Shown piece by piece: positions 7,058-16,222 of a DNA stretch of 64,000 nt; the first letter of the stretch is position 1; every line of letters begins with the position of its first letter. Under the pieces are notes generated by a model. That model was not told the DNA's origin, did not search any database, and saw only the letters and a list, made by a program, of their open reading frames with translations. The DNA comes from Desulfobacteraceae bacterium (GTDB lineage: Bacteria > Desulfobacterota > Desulfobacteria > Desulfobacterales > Desulfosalsimonadaceae), in assembly GCA_014237465.1 (NCBI GenBank), contig JABZFM010000006.1:1-64000 (forward strand). The letters are read 5' to 3'. A program made the position numbers and the translations under genes.

Positions 7058-8668
7058 TTATGCCACTTTTCGCGCATGCCCGCTCCATTCTTTTTCACGG
7101 AGCTTGAATTTCTGGATTTTACCAGTGGCGGTTTTGGGCAGATCGCCGAATTCAATTATTTTCGGTGCTTTAAACCGGGCCATGTTTTCCTTGCAGAACG
7201 TGATAATGTCCTGTTCCGTAGGAAATGATCCGGGTTTTGGTTTTACAAATGCCTTGGGCACCTCGCCCCATTTAGTGTGCGGTGTGGATACCACGGCAAC
7301 TTCCAGCACATCCGGATGTTTGTATATGGTGTTTTCCACTTCCACAGTGGAGATATTTTCACCACCGCTGATAATAATATCCTTCTGCCGGTCCATGATT
7401 TGGATATACCCGTCCGGATGCATGACCGCCAGGTCTCCGCTGTGAAACCACCCACCATCAAACGCCTTGTCGGTGGCTGTCTTGTCCTTGTAATACCCCA
7501 GCATGACATTATTTCCGCGCATCACGATTTCACCGATGGCCCGGCCGTCCCTGGGAACCGGTTCCATGGTGTTGGAGTCCACCACATCCATGTATAATGC
7601 GTTGACATAGGGAACTCCCTGGCGTGCTTTTATCCGGGCGCGTTCACCGGCAGGAAAATCATTCCAATTGTCCTGCCATTTGCATATACTGTGCGGCCCG
7701 AAGACTTCCGTCAACCCGTAGGTCTGGGTAATATTGGCACCAACGGCTTCCATATTTTCAATGACTTGGGGTGCCGGCGGCGCACCGGCGGTCATGATTT
7801 CAAGGTGACGGTTCAGCTGAAGATTCTTCTCTGCCGCATACGTGGACAATGCAATCAATACTGTAGGCGCGGCGCACAGATGCGTAACTCTCTCAGTGTC
7901 GACCAGGTGGTAAGTGGTTTCCGCTTCCACTTTCCGCAAACATATATGAATGCCGCCGACAGCAGTGACCGCCCAGGGAAAACACCACCCGTTACAGTGA
8001 AACATGGGCAGGGTCCATAGATATACGGATCCGGAATTGAGCCCGAACTCAATCACTTCTCCCAGGGCATTGAGATAGGCCCCCCGGTGATGATACATAA
8101 CGCCCTTTGGAAATCCGGTGGTGCCGCTGGTATAATTGATGGCCGCCACACTGTATTCATCGGTGACGTCGCACGGCACCGGGTCATCGGCGGCAAATGC
8201 TAAAAACGATTCGTAATCCGTACCCGGCAATGGGATGTCACTGCTCACGTCACAGACATTGACAATTGTTTCCACATATTTCAGGTCATCTAAAACCGGA
8301 TGAATCAGGTCGCCAAATTCATTATCCACCACCAGGACTTTGGCTTCCGAGTGATTCAAAATATATCCCACTTCGCCGGACGATAAACGAATATTGACGC
8401 TGACCAGGACAGCTCCGATCATGGGCACGGCAAAATGCGCTTCAATCATCGGGGGGATATTTGGACAGATAAATGCCACTTTATCTCCTTTTTCAACACC
8501 GGCATTTTTCAGTGCATTGGCCAGCCGGTAAACCCGGCGCAAAAACTGTTCATAGGTATAACGGGTTTTTCCATGAACCATTGCAGTCTTATCCGAATAA
8601 ATCGCTCCGCTTCGGGTCAAAAATTTTACCGGTGTCAGAATGTCATAATTTACGGTTTCATGATGCAT
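7058..8668 (-). CDS. AMP-dependent acyl-CoA synthetase (fatty-acid-CoA ligase type)
   Basis: This 536-residue ANL-superfamily enzyme makes an acyl-AMP from ATP and a carboxylic acid and transfers the acyl group to CoA. The phosphate-binding loop YTSGTTGFPKG is at about residues 179-189, the hinge segment GGWFHSGDLAV lies around 405-415, and the C-terminal lysine motif GKIQKFKLRE is near residue 516. Sequence style is that of medium/long-chain ligases, but chain length cannot be fixed. An AAGGAGG ribosome site lies 9 bases before the ATG. An upstream sigma-54 activator and an enoyl-CoA hydratase on the same strand suggest a small fatty- or aromatic-acid degradation unit. Confidence 0.92.
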   Translation of the reverse strand: MHHETVNYDILTPVKFLTRSGAIYSDKTAMVHGKTRYTYEQFLRRVYRLANALKNAGVEKGDKVAFICPNIPPMIEAHFAVPMIGAVLVSVNIRLSSGEVGYILNHSEAKVLVVDNEFGDLIHPVLDDLKYVETIVNVCDVSSDIPLPGTDYESFLAFAADDPVPCDVTDEYSVAAINYTSGTTGFPKGVMYHHRGAYLNALGEVIEFGLNSGSVYLWTLPMFHCNGWCFPWAVTAVGGIHICLRKVEAETTYHLVDTERVTHLCAAPTVLIALSTYAAEKNLQLNRHLEIMTAGAPPAPQVIENMEAVGANITQTYGLTEVFGPHSICKWQDNWNDFPAGERARIKARQGVPYVNALYMDVVDSNTMEPVPRDGRAIGEIVMRGNNVMLGYYKDKTATDKAFDGGWFHSGDLAVMHPDGYIQIMDRQKDIIISGGENISTVEVENTIYKHPDVLEVAVVSTPHTKWGEVPKAFVKPKPGSFPTEQDIITFCKENMARFKAPKIIEFGDLPKTATGKIQKFKLREKEWSGHARKVA

Positions 8669-9016
8669 TATCTGATTCCTCCTTAAAAATTACTTACTTT
8701 TTTTGATAAATAATCCGCAATATAGCCTGTTTCCAGTGCCTCGAACGGTTTCACGATATAATAGATAATTCCCGGTTTCCGGTTAACTAAACACCTGATC
8801 AGTTAAAATATTTATAAAAACGACTATCAGTATTCCAAGATTTATGCCAAACCGTGAAAAAAAATTCAAATATTTGAATTTAATTGATATTCTTTAATTA
8901 TGGAAAAAATAAAAGAGATCAGGCGACGGGACCAAAGCACCCCATAGGACAAGAATTACAGGAAAAACAATTTGAAATAATTTGATATATTTTTATTGAG
9001 AACGATCGTTCTTAAT
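8669..9016. promoter_or_regulatory. Intergenic region with two perfect palindromes upstream of the acyl-CoA ligase gene
   Basis: No gene is seen in these 348 A+T-rich bases. Two long palindromes stand out: a 20-bp one, AAATTCAAATATTTGAATTT (8862-8881), and a 14-bp one, AGAACGATCGTTCT (8999-9012). The second lies five bases after the stop codon of the sigma-54 activator and resembles operators of TetR-family regulators of lipid genes. No clear -24/-12 (GG-N10-GC) promoter facing the ligase was found. The palindromes are seen directly; regulator binding is inference. Confidence 0.45.
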
Positions 9017-11203
9017 TCAGGAACGATCAAGCCGATATTTTTTTATTTTTTTAAACAGGGTTCGGCGATTAATCCCCAGATCCTCGGCAGCTTTGCCGCG
9101 GTGCCACAGATTTTTTTCAAGCACCTTAAGAATCATCTGTTTTTCATATGCTTCCACAGACTCCGGCAAGGTTGATTTTGGACTTACAACGACTAGGGCG
9201 GAATCAATTACCGAATCGGTATGTTTCTTTTTCCCAACGCTTTCCTTTTTTAAGGACATTTCCGACAAATCAAACCGGTTAAAGGTCATGTACCGATGCA
9301 GAACATTCTGCAGTTCCCGGACATTACCCGGCCAGTCATAGGCCTGGGCCACGTCTATAATTTCACCAGTGATGGGCGGCAACCGGTCGCGGTCCCCATA
9401 CCTTTTCATAAAGTGATCGATCAGCAAAGGAAGATCCTCTTTCCGGTCCCGTAACGGGGGAAGATGAATCGGGATCACATGAATTCTGTAATAAAAATCC
9501 TCGCGCATTTTCCCATTTCTGACCAGCTCTGCCAGATCCCGGTTAGAGGCGGCAATAATACGGATATCCGGATGATGCATCTGATCGCTGCCCACCGGCC
9601 GGTATCCCATGCCTTCAATCACGCGCAGCAGCTTCACCTGCATGTTCAGCCCGATCTCCCCCAGCTCATCCATGAACAGGGTACCGCTGTCGGCAAGATC
9701 AAGGTACCCGTGCTTGTTTTGTTCAGCACCCGTAAACGCGCCTTTTTTATATCCGAAAAACTCACTTTCCAGAAGATTTTCCGGGATGGCGCCGCAATTA
9801 ACCACCACAAAAGCGGATTTGCTCCGCTCGCTCATATTGTGGACCGCCTGTGCCACCAGTTCCTTGCCGGTCCCGGATTCCCCGTATATGATCACATTCG
9901 CGTCCGTGGCTGCGGCATTTAATATCAGCTCATACACCTGCTGCATGACCTGACTTTTACCGATAATGTTCCCGAATCGAAAACGGTCCCGGATACTTGA
10001 TTTTAACCGGACGTTTTCCCTGCGCAAATAAACCTCCCGTTCCCTGAGTGCTTTTTCCGCCAGTTTACGCTCGGTAATGTCGATGACAAACGCTTCAAAC
10101 CGTGAGACCGCTCCGGTATCATCAAAAATCGGCGACATCATGGCGTCATACCACCGATGATCGACCGGGCTTTCAAACTCCTTTCGATCGGCATTCCCGT
10201 TAAAGACATCCTGCCAGGCGCACCATGGGCACTGACTGTCCCGCTGATACAGGGATTGATAACACAGGGAACCGGTCGCATCTTTTCCGATTTGATCAAT
10301 CAGCGCCTTGTTCATAAACTCTATGATAAAATCCTGATTACATGTATAAATCAAACCTTCAGCGGCTTCTATGATGGCCAGCAGCTTGGCCTCGCTGTCT
10401 TTCAGAGCCCTGGTGGTCTTTTTCAGGGATGTGATATCCATAAAGGATGCAATGCTCCGGATGCCGTCAGGCAGCATGCCGACCTTGATAAAAATATCCC
10501 TGACCTCGCCGGACCGGTTGATGATACTGCATTCATACTCGTCAGGCGCCTGCCCATCCTGAATCCGCCGTTGCTGATGATAATGAGACATTTTTTCAAG
10601 GTCTTCCGGCACCACAAACGCCGACCATTTCATGTGATGTTCGATTTCATGCGTATAATACCCGGTAAGTTTCTCAAATTCTTCGTTTGCCATGGAAATG
10701 GTCATATCCGGTTCAATAATGATGGAAGCGGCCCCTGATTTATTAAACACCCGACGGTATCTTTCCTCGCTGGTCCGCAGTTTTTCTTCCGCCAGTTTTT
10801 GTTCATTGATGTCAATGACAATCCCGATGATGGTTTCAAACTTCTTCTCTTTACTTTGAATCAGGGCAAGGGACATGTCCCCCCAGAAAATCGACCCGTC
10901 CTCGCGCTGATACCTGATCTGGCGGCGGTACGCACTCCTTTTCCCTGCCACCATTTCATGGAGTATTTCTTTCATGTCATCCGCGTCTTTTTGATACAGC
11001 AGATCCAGGGAATACCTGTTTTCCAGATCACCCGGGTCATAAAGCAGGCGGTTGCACATGGCCGCATTTGTCCGGATAAAGCGGCCGTTTTGATCCAGAA
11101 AAAAAATCCCGGCACCGGCATCGTCTAAAATACGGCTTAACCAGTGTTCTTTGCCGAGCCAGTCGTCAGTTTTAAAATGGGACGCATTGGTCTTTTCAGA
11201 CAT
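9017..11203 (-). CDS. Sigma-54-dependent transcriptional activator with three PAS domains
   Basis: The order is three PAS domains (about residues 20-135, 145-260 and 270-385), a short linker, the AAA+ domain and a C-terminal Fis-type helix-turn-helix. The AAA+ part has Walker A GESGTGKE near 443, the sigma-54-contacting GAFTGA near 490 and Walker B LFMDELGE near 511. The third PAS carries four cysteines (two in a CPWC motif), which could sense redox state or bind a metal. The start at the second of two ATGs is preferred because GGAAAG lies 7 bases before it. The gene lies between a hydratase gene 24 bases upstream and the acyl-CoA ligase gene, which it may control. Confidence 0.93.
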   Translation of the reverse strand: MSEKTNASHFKTDDWLGKEHWLSRILDDAGAGIFFLDQNGRFIRTNAAMCNRLLYDPGDLENRYSLDLLYQKDADDMKEILHEMVAGKRSAYRRQIRYQREDGSIFWGDMSLALIQSKEKKFETIIGIVIDINEQKLAEEKLRTSEERYRRVFNKSGAASIIIEPDMTISMANEEFEKLTGYYTHEIEHHMKWSAFVVPEDLEKMSHYHQQRRIQDGQAPDEYECSIINRSGEVRDIFIKVGMLPDGIRSIASFMDITSLKKTTRALKDSEAKLLAIIEAAEGLIYTCNQDFIIEFMNKALIDQIGKDATGSLCYQSLYQRDSQCPWCAWQDVFNGNADRKEFESPVDHRWYDAMMSPIFDDTGAVSRFEAFVIDITERKLAEKALREREVYLRRENVRLKSSIRDRFRFGNIIGKSQVMQQVYELILNAAATDANVIIYGESGTGKELVAQAVHNMSERSKSAFVVVNCGAIPENLLESEFFGYKKGAFTGAEQNKHGYLDLADSGTLFMDELGEIGLNMQVKLLRVIEGMGYRPVGSDQMHHPDIRIIAASNRDLAELVRNGKMREDFYYRIHVIPIHLPPLRDRKEDLPLLIDHFMKRYGDRDRLPPITGEIIDVAQAYDWPGNVRELQNVLHRYMTFNRFDLSEMSLKKESVGKKKHTDSVIDSALVVVSPKSTLPESVEAYEKQMILKVLEKNLWHRGKAAEDLGINRRTLFKKIKKYRLDRS

Positions 11204-11227
11204 AAGCATACTTTCCGAGAAAATTAT

Positions 11228-12061
11228 TTACTCTTCAATGGAACCGAAATCAACATCCGGAAATTCAGGTTCCTTTTTTTCCAAAAACGCGGCCACACCG
11301 TAAAAACACTCACCTGAAACAATCAGGGAAACGGCTTTATCCGCCTCCAGGTCCAGGGTCCGGTTTAAAGATTGGTTTTGACTTTGGCGGATGACATTTA
11401 ACGCATAACTCACTGCCCGGGGTCCGTTTTGGGAAATCATTTCTGCCAGCCGGACGGCTTCATCCAGGCATTCCCCCAGCCGGCTGATCCGGTTCACCAG
11501 TCCGAGATTGATGGCTTCACCGGCCGCCACTTTGCGTGCCGTAAGAATCATATCCGCCGCCCGTGACGGACCGATCAGGTGGGCAAGCGTGGCGCCACCC
11601 CCCCAGTCGGGCATCAATCCTAAACGGACCTCTGAAAAACAGATCACCGCATCAGGATCCATTACCCGCAAATCACACCGAACGGCCAGTTCGGCTCCGC
11701 CGCCATAGGTCAGCCCGTTTAAGGCGGAAATAATCGGAACCGGCAGGGAAACAAATCCATCCACGATTTTCCGCAGTTGACCGATCAGTTGTTCTGCCGG
11801 GGCGCTATCCGATGTCTCAACCGAATTGATGAGTTTTGCAACCCATGGATTATCCGGGTTCACATCAAAACCGGCTGAAAAAACACTCTCTCCGCCGCCG
11901 GTAATTACGATGGCGCGTGGCAGATTCTTTTTTAACTCGCCGGTGACCCGAGCAAGCTCTAAAAACATATGTTCGTTAAATGCGTTCCGCCGCTGCGGAC
12001 GATTAATGGTCACAATCGCAATTTTGCCTTTTCTTTCCAGTAATATTCCTTCTTCGGACAT
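11228..12061 (-). CDS. Enoyl-CoA hydratase/isomerase family protein
   Basis: This crotonase-family protein keeps the catalytic pair: Glu124 in GGGAEL and Glu144 in CFSEVRLGLMP, 20 residues apart as in rat mitochondrial hydratase. The oxyanion segment FSAGFD is at about 61-66. It should hydrate trans-2-enoyl-CoA in beta-oxidation or a related pathway. A further in-frame start 45 bases upstream exists, but GGGAG 8 bases before this ATG and the usual family N-terminus favour the shorter 277-residue form. It is transcribed ahead of the sigma-54 activator. Confidence 0.9.
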   Translation of the reverse strand: MSEEGILLERKGKIAIVTINRPQRRNAFNEHMFLELARVTGELKKNLPRAIVITGGGESVFSAGFDVNPDNPWVAKLINSVETSDSAPAEQLIGQLRKIVDGFVSLPVPIISALNGLTYGGGAELAVRCDLRVMDPDAVICFSEVRLGLMPDWGGGATLAHLIGPSRAADMILTARKVAAGEAINLGLVNRISRLGECLDEAVRLAEMISQNGPRAVSYALNVIRQSQNQSLNRTLDLEADKAVSLIVSGECFYGVAAFLEKKEPEFPDVDFGSIEE

Positions 12062-12182
12062 GTCATCATCTCCCGGCAATGAGTTTATGGTTATAAAATC
12101 TACCAATAATTACAGCCGACTTCAATCGCTATTGGGCCCAGGCAGGCACCGCAAACTTATATGCCGGCTGAATGGAAATTTC

Positions 12183-12211
12183 TTGTATGAAACGGTTAAC
12201 CAGATTATACT
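12183..12211 (+). promoter_or_regulatory. Predicted sigma-70 promoter of the pyruvate kinase gene
   Basis: TTGTAT (12183-12188), 17 bases and TATACT (12206-12211) give a good promoter match. It would leave a leader of about 70 bases before the pyruvate kinase ATG. It stands in the divergent gap shared with the hydratase gene. Confidence 0.5.
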
Positions 12212-12285
12212 ATATTGATAATTTAAGCAAAGACATGGCCCGGGTTTTCAATTTTTAAAAAAACGTTTCAGCATAAGGCGGATTC

Positions 12286-13698
12286 ATGAAAAAAACAAAA
12301 ATTATCGCAACTATTTCAAACCATATGTGTGATGTCCCCTTACTGGAACGAATGTTTGCCGCCGGAATGAACGTGGTCCGCTTAAATACCGCCCACCAGA
12401 CACCTGAAGAGGCGTTAAAGGTGGTTCAAAACGTTCGCGCGGTATCCGACCGAATTGCCCTGATGATCGACACTAAGGGCCCGGAAATCCGTATTACCGA
12501 AATGGACGAAGAAATACCGGTGAAATCCGGAGATATCCTTTCCGTTAAAGGGAATAAAAACAAATCGTCTTCTGATGAATGCCTGTTTGTCAACTATGAC
12601 GACTTTGTCGACGACATGTCGCCCGGGGACAAAATTTTAATTGATGACGGGGATATTGAACTGTGTGTTGTGGACAAAAAAAGTGATGCCCTGACATGTG
12701 AAGTCAAAAATGACGGGTCCATCAAAAGCCGGAAAGGCATTAACCTGCCGTCCGTGAAAATAAAGAACCTTCCCGCACTCAGCGAAAAAGACAAAACCTT
12801 TATTGATTTTGCGGCCGAACATGACATTGATTTTATCGCCCATTCGTTTGTCAGGAGAAAAGAGGATGTCATTGCCATCCAGAAAATCCTGGATGCGAAA
12901 AAAAGCCCGGTAAAAATCATCGCCAAGATAGAAAACCAGGAAGGGGTCGATAATATTGATGAAATCATCGATCATTGCTTTGGTGTCATGATTGCCAGAG
13001 GAGATCTGGCCATCGAAATCCCGGCGGAAAGAATACCGATTATTCAGAAAAACCTGGTCAGAAAATGTATTGAAGGAAGAAAACCGGTGATTATCGCCAC
13101 CCAGATGCTCCAGTCCATGGTGAAGTCACCAAGACCGACACGCGCCGAAGTGTCTGATGTTGCCAACGCCTGCCTGGATCATACAGACGCGATTATGCTT
13201 TCCGGTGAAACCGCTAACGGAAAATATCCGGTGGAAGCCGTGAAAATGATGACTAAAATAGCCGTTGAAGTGGAGTCCAGCCTCAGCACATTTATTGATA
13301 CGTCCTATGAAAGCGAGAATGACGTGACCGGCTATCTTTCCAAGGCAGCGGTAAAGGCAGCGTTAAGGCTGAATACCAAAGCCCTGATTGCAGATACCAT
13401 CAGCGGCAAAACCATAGTGAGCCTGGCTGCCTATCGCGGTGAAAACATGCTTTACGCATTTTGCTACAGTAAGCGAGTCATGCGGGAACTGGCTTTATCA
13501 TTCGGCGTGCGTGCATATTATATGAAACCGGATCTGACCGCCCATGAGTTTCTTGAAGCCGCACTCAACCAATTACTGTCTGAAAACCGTTTTAAAAAAG
13601 ACAGTCTGATAACTGTCCTGGCCGGGAATTTCGGCTCGAACAACGGGGCTTCGTACGTGGAAATCAGCACCGCGAAAAACCTGTTAAAACGGAAATAG
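12286..13698 (+). CDS. pyk: Pyruvate kinase
   Basis: The 470-residue enzyme converts phosphoenolpyruvate and ADP to pyruvate and ATP. Seen motifs are MIDTKGPEIR (60-69), AKIENQEG with catalytic Lys214 and metal ligand Glu216, ARGDLAIEIP with Asp240, and the ATQMLQSM/PRPTRAEVSDVAN signature at 271-295. The normally conserved NFSHG near the N-terminus reads NTAHQ, as I recall from a branch common in Bacteroidetes, so it is not of the E. coli PykF/PykA type. An AAGGCGG ribosome site precedes the ATG. A C-terminal regulatory domain is present. Confidence 0.95.
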   Translation: MKKTKIIATISNHMCDVPLLERMFAAGMNVVRLNTAHQTPEEALKVVQNVRAVSDRIALMIDTKGPEIRITEMDEEIPVKSGDILSVKGNKNKSSSDECLFVNYDDFVDDMSPGDKILIDDGDIELCVVDKKSDALTCEVKNDGSIKSRKGINLPSVKIKNLPALSEKDKTFIDFAAEHDIDFIAHSFVRRKEDVIAIQKILDAKKSPVKIIAKIENQEGVDNIDEIIDHCFGVMIARGDLAIEIPAERIPIIQKNLVRKCIEGRKPVIIATQMLQSMVKSPRPTRAEVSDVANACLDHTDAIMLSGETANGKYPVEAVKMMTKIAVEVESSLSTFIDTSYESENDVTGYLSKAAVKAALRLNTKALIADTISGKTIVSLAAYRGENMLYAFCYSKRVMRELALSFGVRAYYMKPDLTAHEFLEAALNQLLSENRFKKDSLITVLAGNFGSNNGASYVEISTAKNLLKRK

Positions 13699-13721
13699 TC
13701 TCCAAAAATAATAAAATTGTT

Positions 13722-14666
13722 ATGAGCCATATTAAAGAAAAAACCTGTAGAAAATGCCGTGAAGTCAAACCGATTGACGACTTTTACGAGAACAAATACA
13801 GCCCGGACGGCCGATATACATTCTGCAAAGTCTGTTTTGATCAATTTGCCAAAAAATTGAAGGAAAAGAAAAATGCGCCTGCCCCGCTGAATAAAACATG
13901 TGAAAAATGCGGCAAACTTAAACCCCTTAATGCGTTTGATACTTTTGATGATCACCTTGAAAAATCTGACACTCCAAAAAACTGGTGTAAAGATTGCCGT
14001 CAACAGGACGATGATTTAAAAAAGCAGCCGGCTGAAAAAGAAAAAAAACCAGGTCTGCAGGCCCCAAAAATCAAAAAAACAAAGCCCCGTGATCTTCCCA
14101 AAAAAAATAGCAAAGCGAAAAAACCGGTTCAGGAACCCGTAAAAAAAGCGACCCCGAAACCTGTTCAGGAACTTGCTGATAAACCAGCGCAGAAACAAAC
14201 CCGGAAATTGGAACAAGAACCAGCATCGGAACAGAAACCAGCGCAGAAACGCTCTCAAGAACCGGCTGATGAATTTGACTTTATCGAACATTTGCTTAAA
14301 ACCCAGACACTTGAAACACAGGCGCTTGAAAACAAGCTGGCTCTTGAAAAACTGCAGATCCCCAAGCAGATAACTAAAATTAAGGTCCGCAAAAGGATCT
14401 GTAACGGTTGTGGAAAAACAGAGGAGATCGACCAGGTTGAAAAAAATACCGTTATCCCGGTGCATGCGTGGTTCTGTGATTTCTGCCGGCAAAGGGCAGC
14501 AAAAAGACTGGTACGAAAAGGAATGACAGTTCAGGATTACTGGGGGAGAAAATTTAAAATTAAAAAATTCATCAGCAGTGAAATCGTCATGGGTGTTTTG
14601 AAAAATAAAACCGGGAAATGGGAAAAAAGACCTTTAAAAATTTACGGCAGTTGGAAAACGCCGTAA
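13722..14666 (+). CDS. Hypothetical protein with three zinc-ribbon-like CxxC regions
   Basis: Three cysteine clusters are visible: TCRKC...FCKVC at residues 8-38, TCEKCGKL...WCKDC at about 59-90, and ICNGCGK...FCDFCRQ at about 226-252. A low-complexity Lys/Pro/Glu/Gln linker of about 100 residues separates the second from the third. The N-terminal pair resembles HNH-associated or phage-type zinc fingers, but no nuclease motif is seen. The C-terminal 60 residues are basic. It begins 23 bases after pyk with no clear ribosome site. DNA or RNA binding is plausible; its function is not known. Confidence 0.7.
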   Translation: MSHIKEKTCRKCREVKPIDDFYENKYSPDGRYTFCKVCFDQFAKKLKEKKNAPAPLNKTCEKCGKLKPLNAFDTFDDHLEKSDTPKNWCKDCRQQDDDLKKQPAEKEKKPGLQAPKIKKTKPRDLPKKNSKAKKPVQEPVKKATPKPVQELADKPAQKQTRKLEQEPASEQKPAQKRSQEPADEFDFIEHLLKTQTLETQALENKLALEKLQIPKQITKIKVRKRICNGCGKTEEIDQVEKNTVIPVHAWFCDFCRQRAAKRLVRKGMTVQDYWGRKFKIKKFISSEIVMGVLKNKTGKWEKRPLKIYGSWKTP

Positions 14667-14889
14667 AAAGCTTTTTATGGTGATTCATTACCACTGTATG
14701 AAAAAATAACTTATCAATCATTTCAAACTATTATGAATGAGTTATTTGGAAGAAATATCCGGGTCCGGCTTTTGTTTGCCAATAGAAGAGGTTTTTCATC
14801 CGATACCAAAATGAACATGGGAATTCAGGAGCCAGGAGTCAGTATTCGGAAAAACGCGGTTGCCGCTTTGCTCTGTTAAATTTTAAATA

Positions 14890-16062
14890 TTATGACCGGT
14901 AATCCGCATTGATTTTGACATAATCAATGGAAAAATCACAGGTCCAGCAGGATGCCTGAATGTCACCAAGATGCACGTCAATCACCACTGCAAATTCCGG
15001 CAGTTTCATTACTTTTGTGGCTTTTGCTTCCGCCTCAGCGCCGCACCAGAGACCGTTTTTGACGAGCATGATGTCATTAAAACTGATATCGATGGTATCC
15101 GGATTCAGGGATACCCCGGAGCGGCCCAGGGCTCCGATGATCCTCCCCCAGTTGGTGTCTTCACCAAAAAATGCAGTTTTGACCAGGTTTGAATGAGCCA
15201 CTGTATCCGCCATTTTGGCCGCATCATCATCAGAAGCTGCGCCAATGATTTTAATTTCAACAAGCTTGGTGACCCCTTCGCCGTCTTTGACCACCATCCT
15301 GGCCAGTTCAATCAGCATCGCTTCTAAGGCATTTTTAAACGCATCTTTGACAGCCACATCATTTAATGACAGCCCGGACTTTCCATTGGCCAGGATCAGG
15401 ACCGTATCATTGGTGCTGGTATCCCCGTCAATGGTGATCCGGTTGAATGACAGGTTGACCGCATCTGTCAGCAGTTCCATCAAGGTCGACGAATCGGCTT
15501 CCACGTCAGTGCATACATAGCTCAGCATGGTCGCCATGTCCGGACGGATCATGCCCGCTCCCTTGGCAACGCCGGTGATGGAAAAAGATTTTCCCGCTAC
15601 TTCAACAGTGCGTGAAAGCTTCTTGGGCTTTGTGTCCGTGGTCATAATGGATTCTGCAAAATCCGAAAATCCGTCCAGTGATAACGCGTCAAAAAGCTGC
15701 GGAATGCCGGATTCAATTTTTTCAACCGGCAAGGACTGACCGATAACGCCGGTGGATGAAACCAGCACCATTTCCCCGGACACCCCGAGTTTTTCAGCCA
15801 CGGCCTTTGCCATCCGGATGGCGTCTTTCATTCCCTGTTCACCGGTACAGCAGTTGGCATTCCCGCTGTTGACAATTACCGCCCGGCATGTTCCGGATTG
15901 GATTCTTTCCATGTCCAGCAGAACCGGCGCTGCCTTTATCTGGTTTTTTGTAAATACCCCGGCCACTGCCACCGGAGCGTCTGAAACGATCAGTCCCAGA
16001 TCTTTTACATTATTTTTCTTGATTCCCGCAGATATACCGGCGGCCTGAAATCCCTGGCACAT
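14890..16062 (-). CDS. argJ: Bifunctional glutamate N-acetyltransferase / ornithine acetyltransferase ArgJ
   Basis: ArgJ moves the acetyl group from N-acetylornithine to glutamate in the cyclic arginine pathway. The precursor of 390 residues carries the self-cleavage site KGAGMIRPDMATML at 167-180, with nucleophile Thr178, and the STGVIG motif at 103-108. The C-terminus DYVKINADYRS is the family signature. The N-terminus lacks any targeting signal, so it is cytoplasmic. It stands alone, divergent from truA, and no other arg genes are adjacent. Confidence 0.95.
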   Translation of the reverse strand: MCQGFQAAGISAGIKKNNVKDLGLIVSDAPVAVAGVFTKNQIKAAPVLLDMERIQSGTCRAVIVNSGNANCCTGEQGMKDAIRMAKAVAEKLGVSGEMVLVSSTGVIGQSLPVEKIESGIPQLFDALSLDGFSDFAESIMTTDTKPKKLSRTVEVAGKSFSITGVAKGAGMIRPDMATMLSYVCTDVEADSSTLMELLTDAVNLSFNRITIDGDTSTNDTVLILANGKSGLSLNDVAVKDAFKNALEAMLIELARMVVKDGEGVTKLVEIKIIGAASDDDAAKMADTVAHSNLVKTAFFGEDTNWGRIIGALGRSGVSLNPDTIDISFNDIMLVKNGLWCGAEAEAKATKVMKLPEFAVVIDVHLGDIQASCWTCDFSIDYVKINADYRS

Positions 16063-16222
16063 GTTATTTACTCCATCTTGTGTGGTTTTGACATAATTAA
16101 AAAAGAGAACATCTCAATGTAAGCATCAATCTTCAGATATTTAAACATTTATTGAATTGATCCACATTTTTTGTCAATATTATATTATATTTAAATAATA
16201 CACGGCGAATCATAGAAGAAGA

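Noticed and set aside
8999-9012. Terminator of the sigma-54 activator
   Set aside because: The palindrome has no room for a proper loop and no T-tract follows on the minus strand.
8669-9016. Sigma-54 promoter for the acyl-CoA ligase
   Set aside because: No GG-N10-GC pair matching the TGGCAC/TTGC consensus was found on the minus strand.
10157-10738. 193-codon open frame opposite to the sigma-54 activator
   Set aside because: It is antisense to conserved PAS-coding sequence, has no ribosome site and resembles no family.
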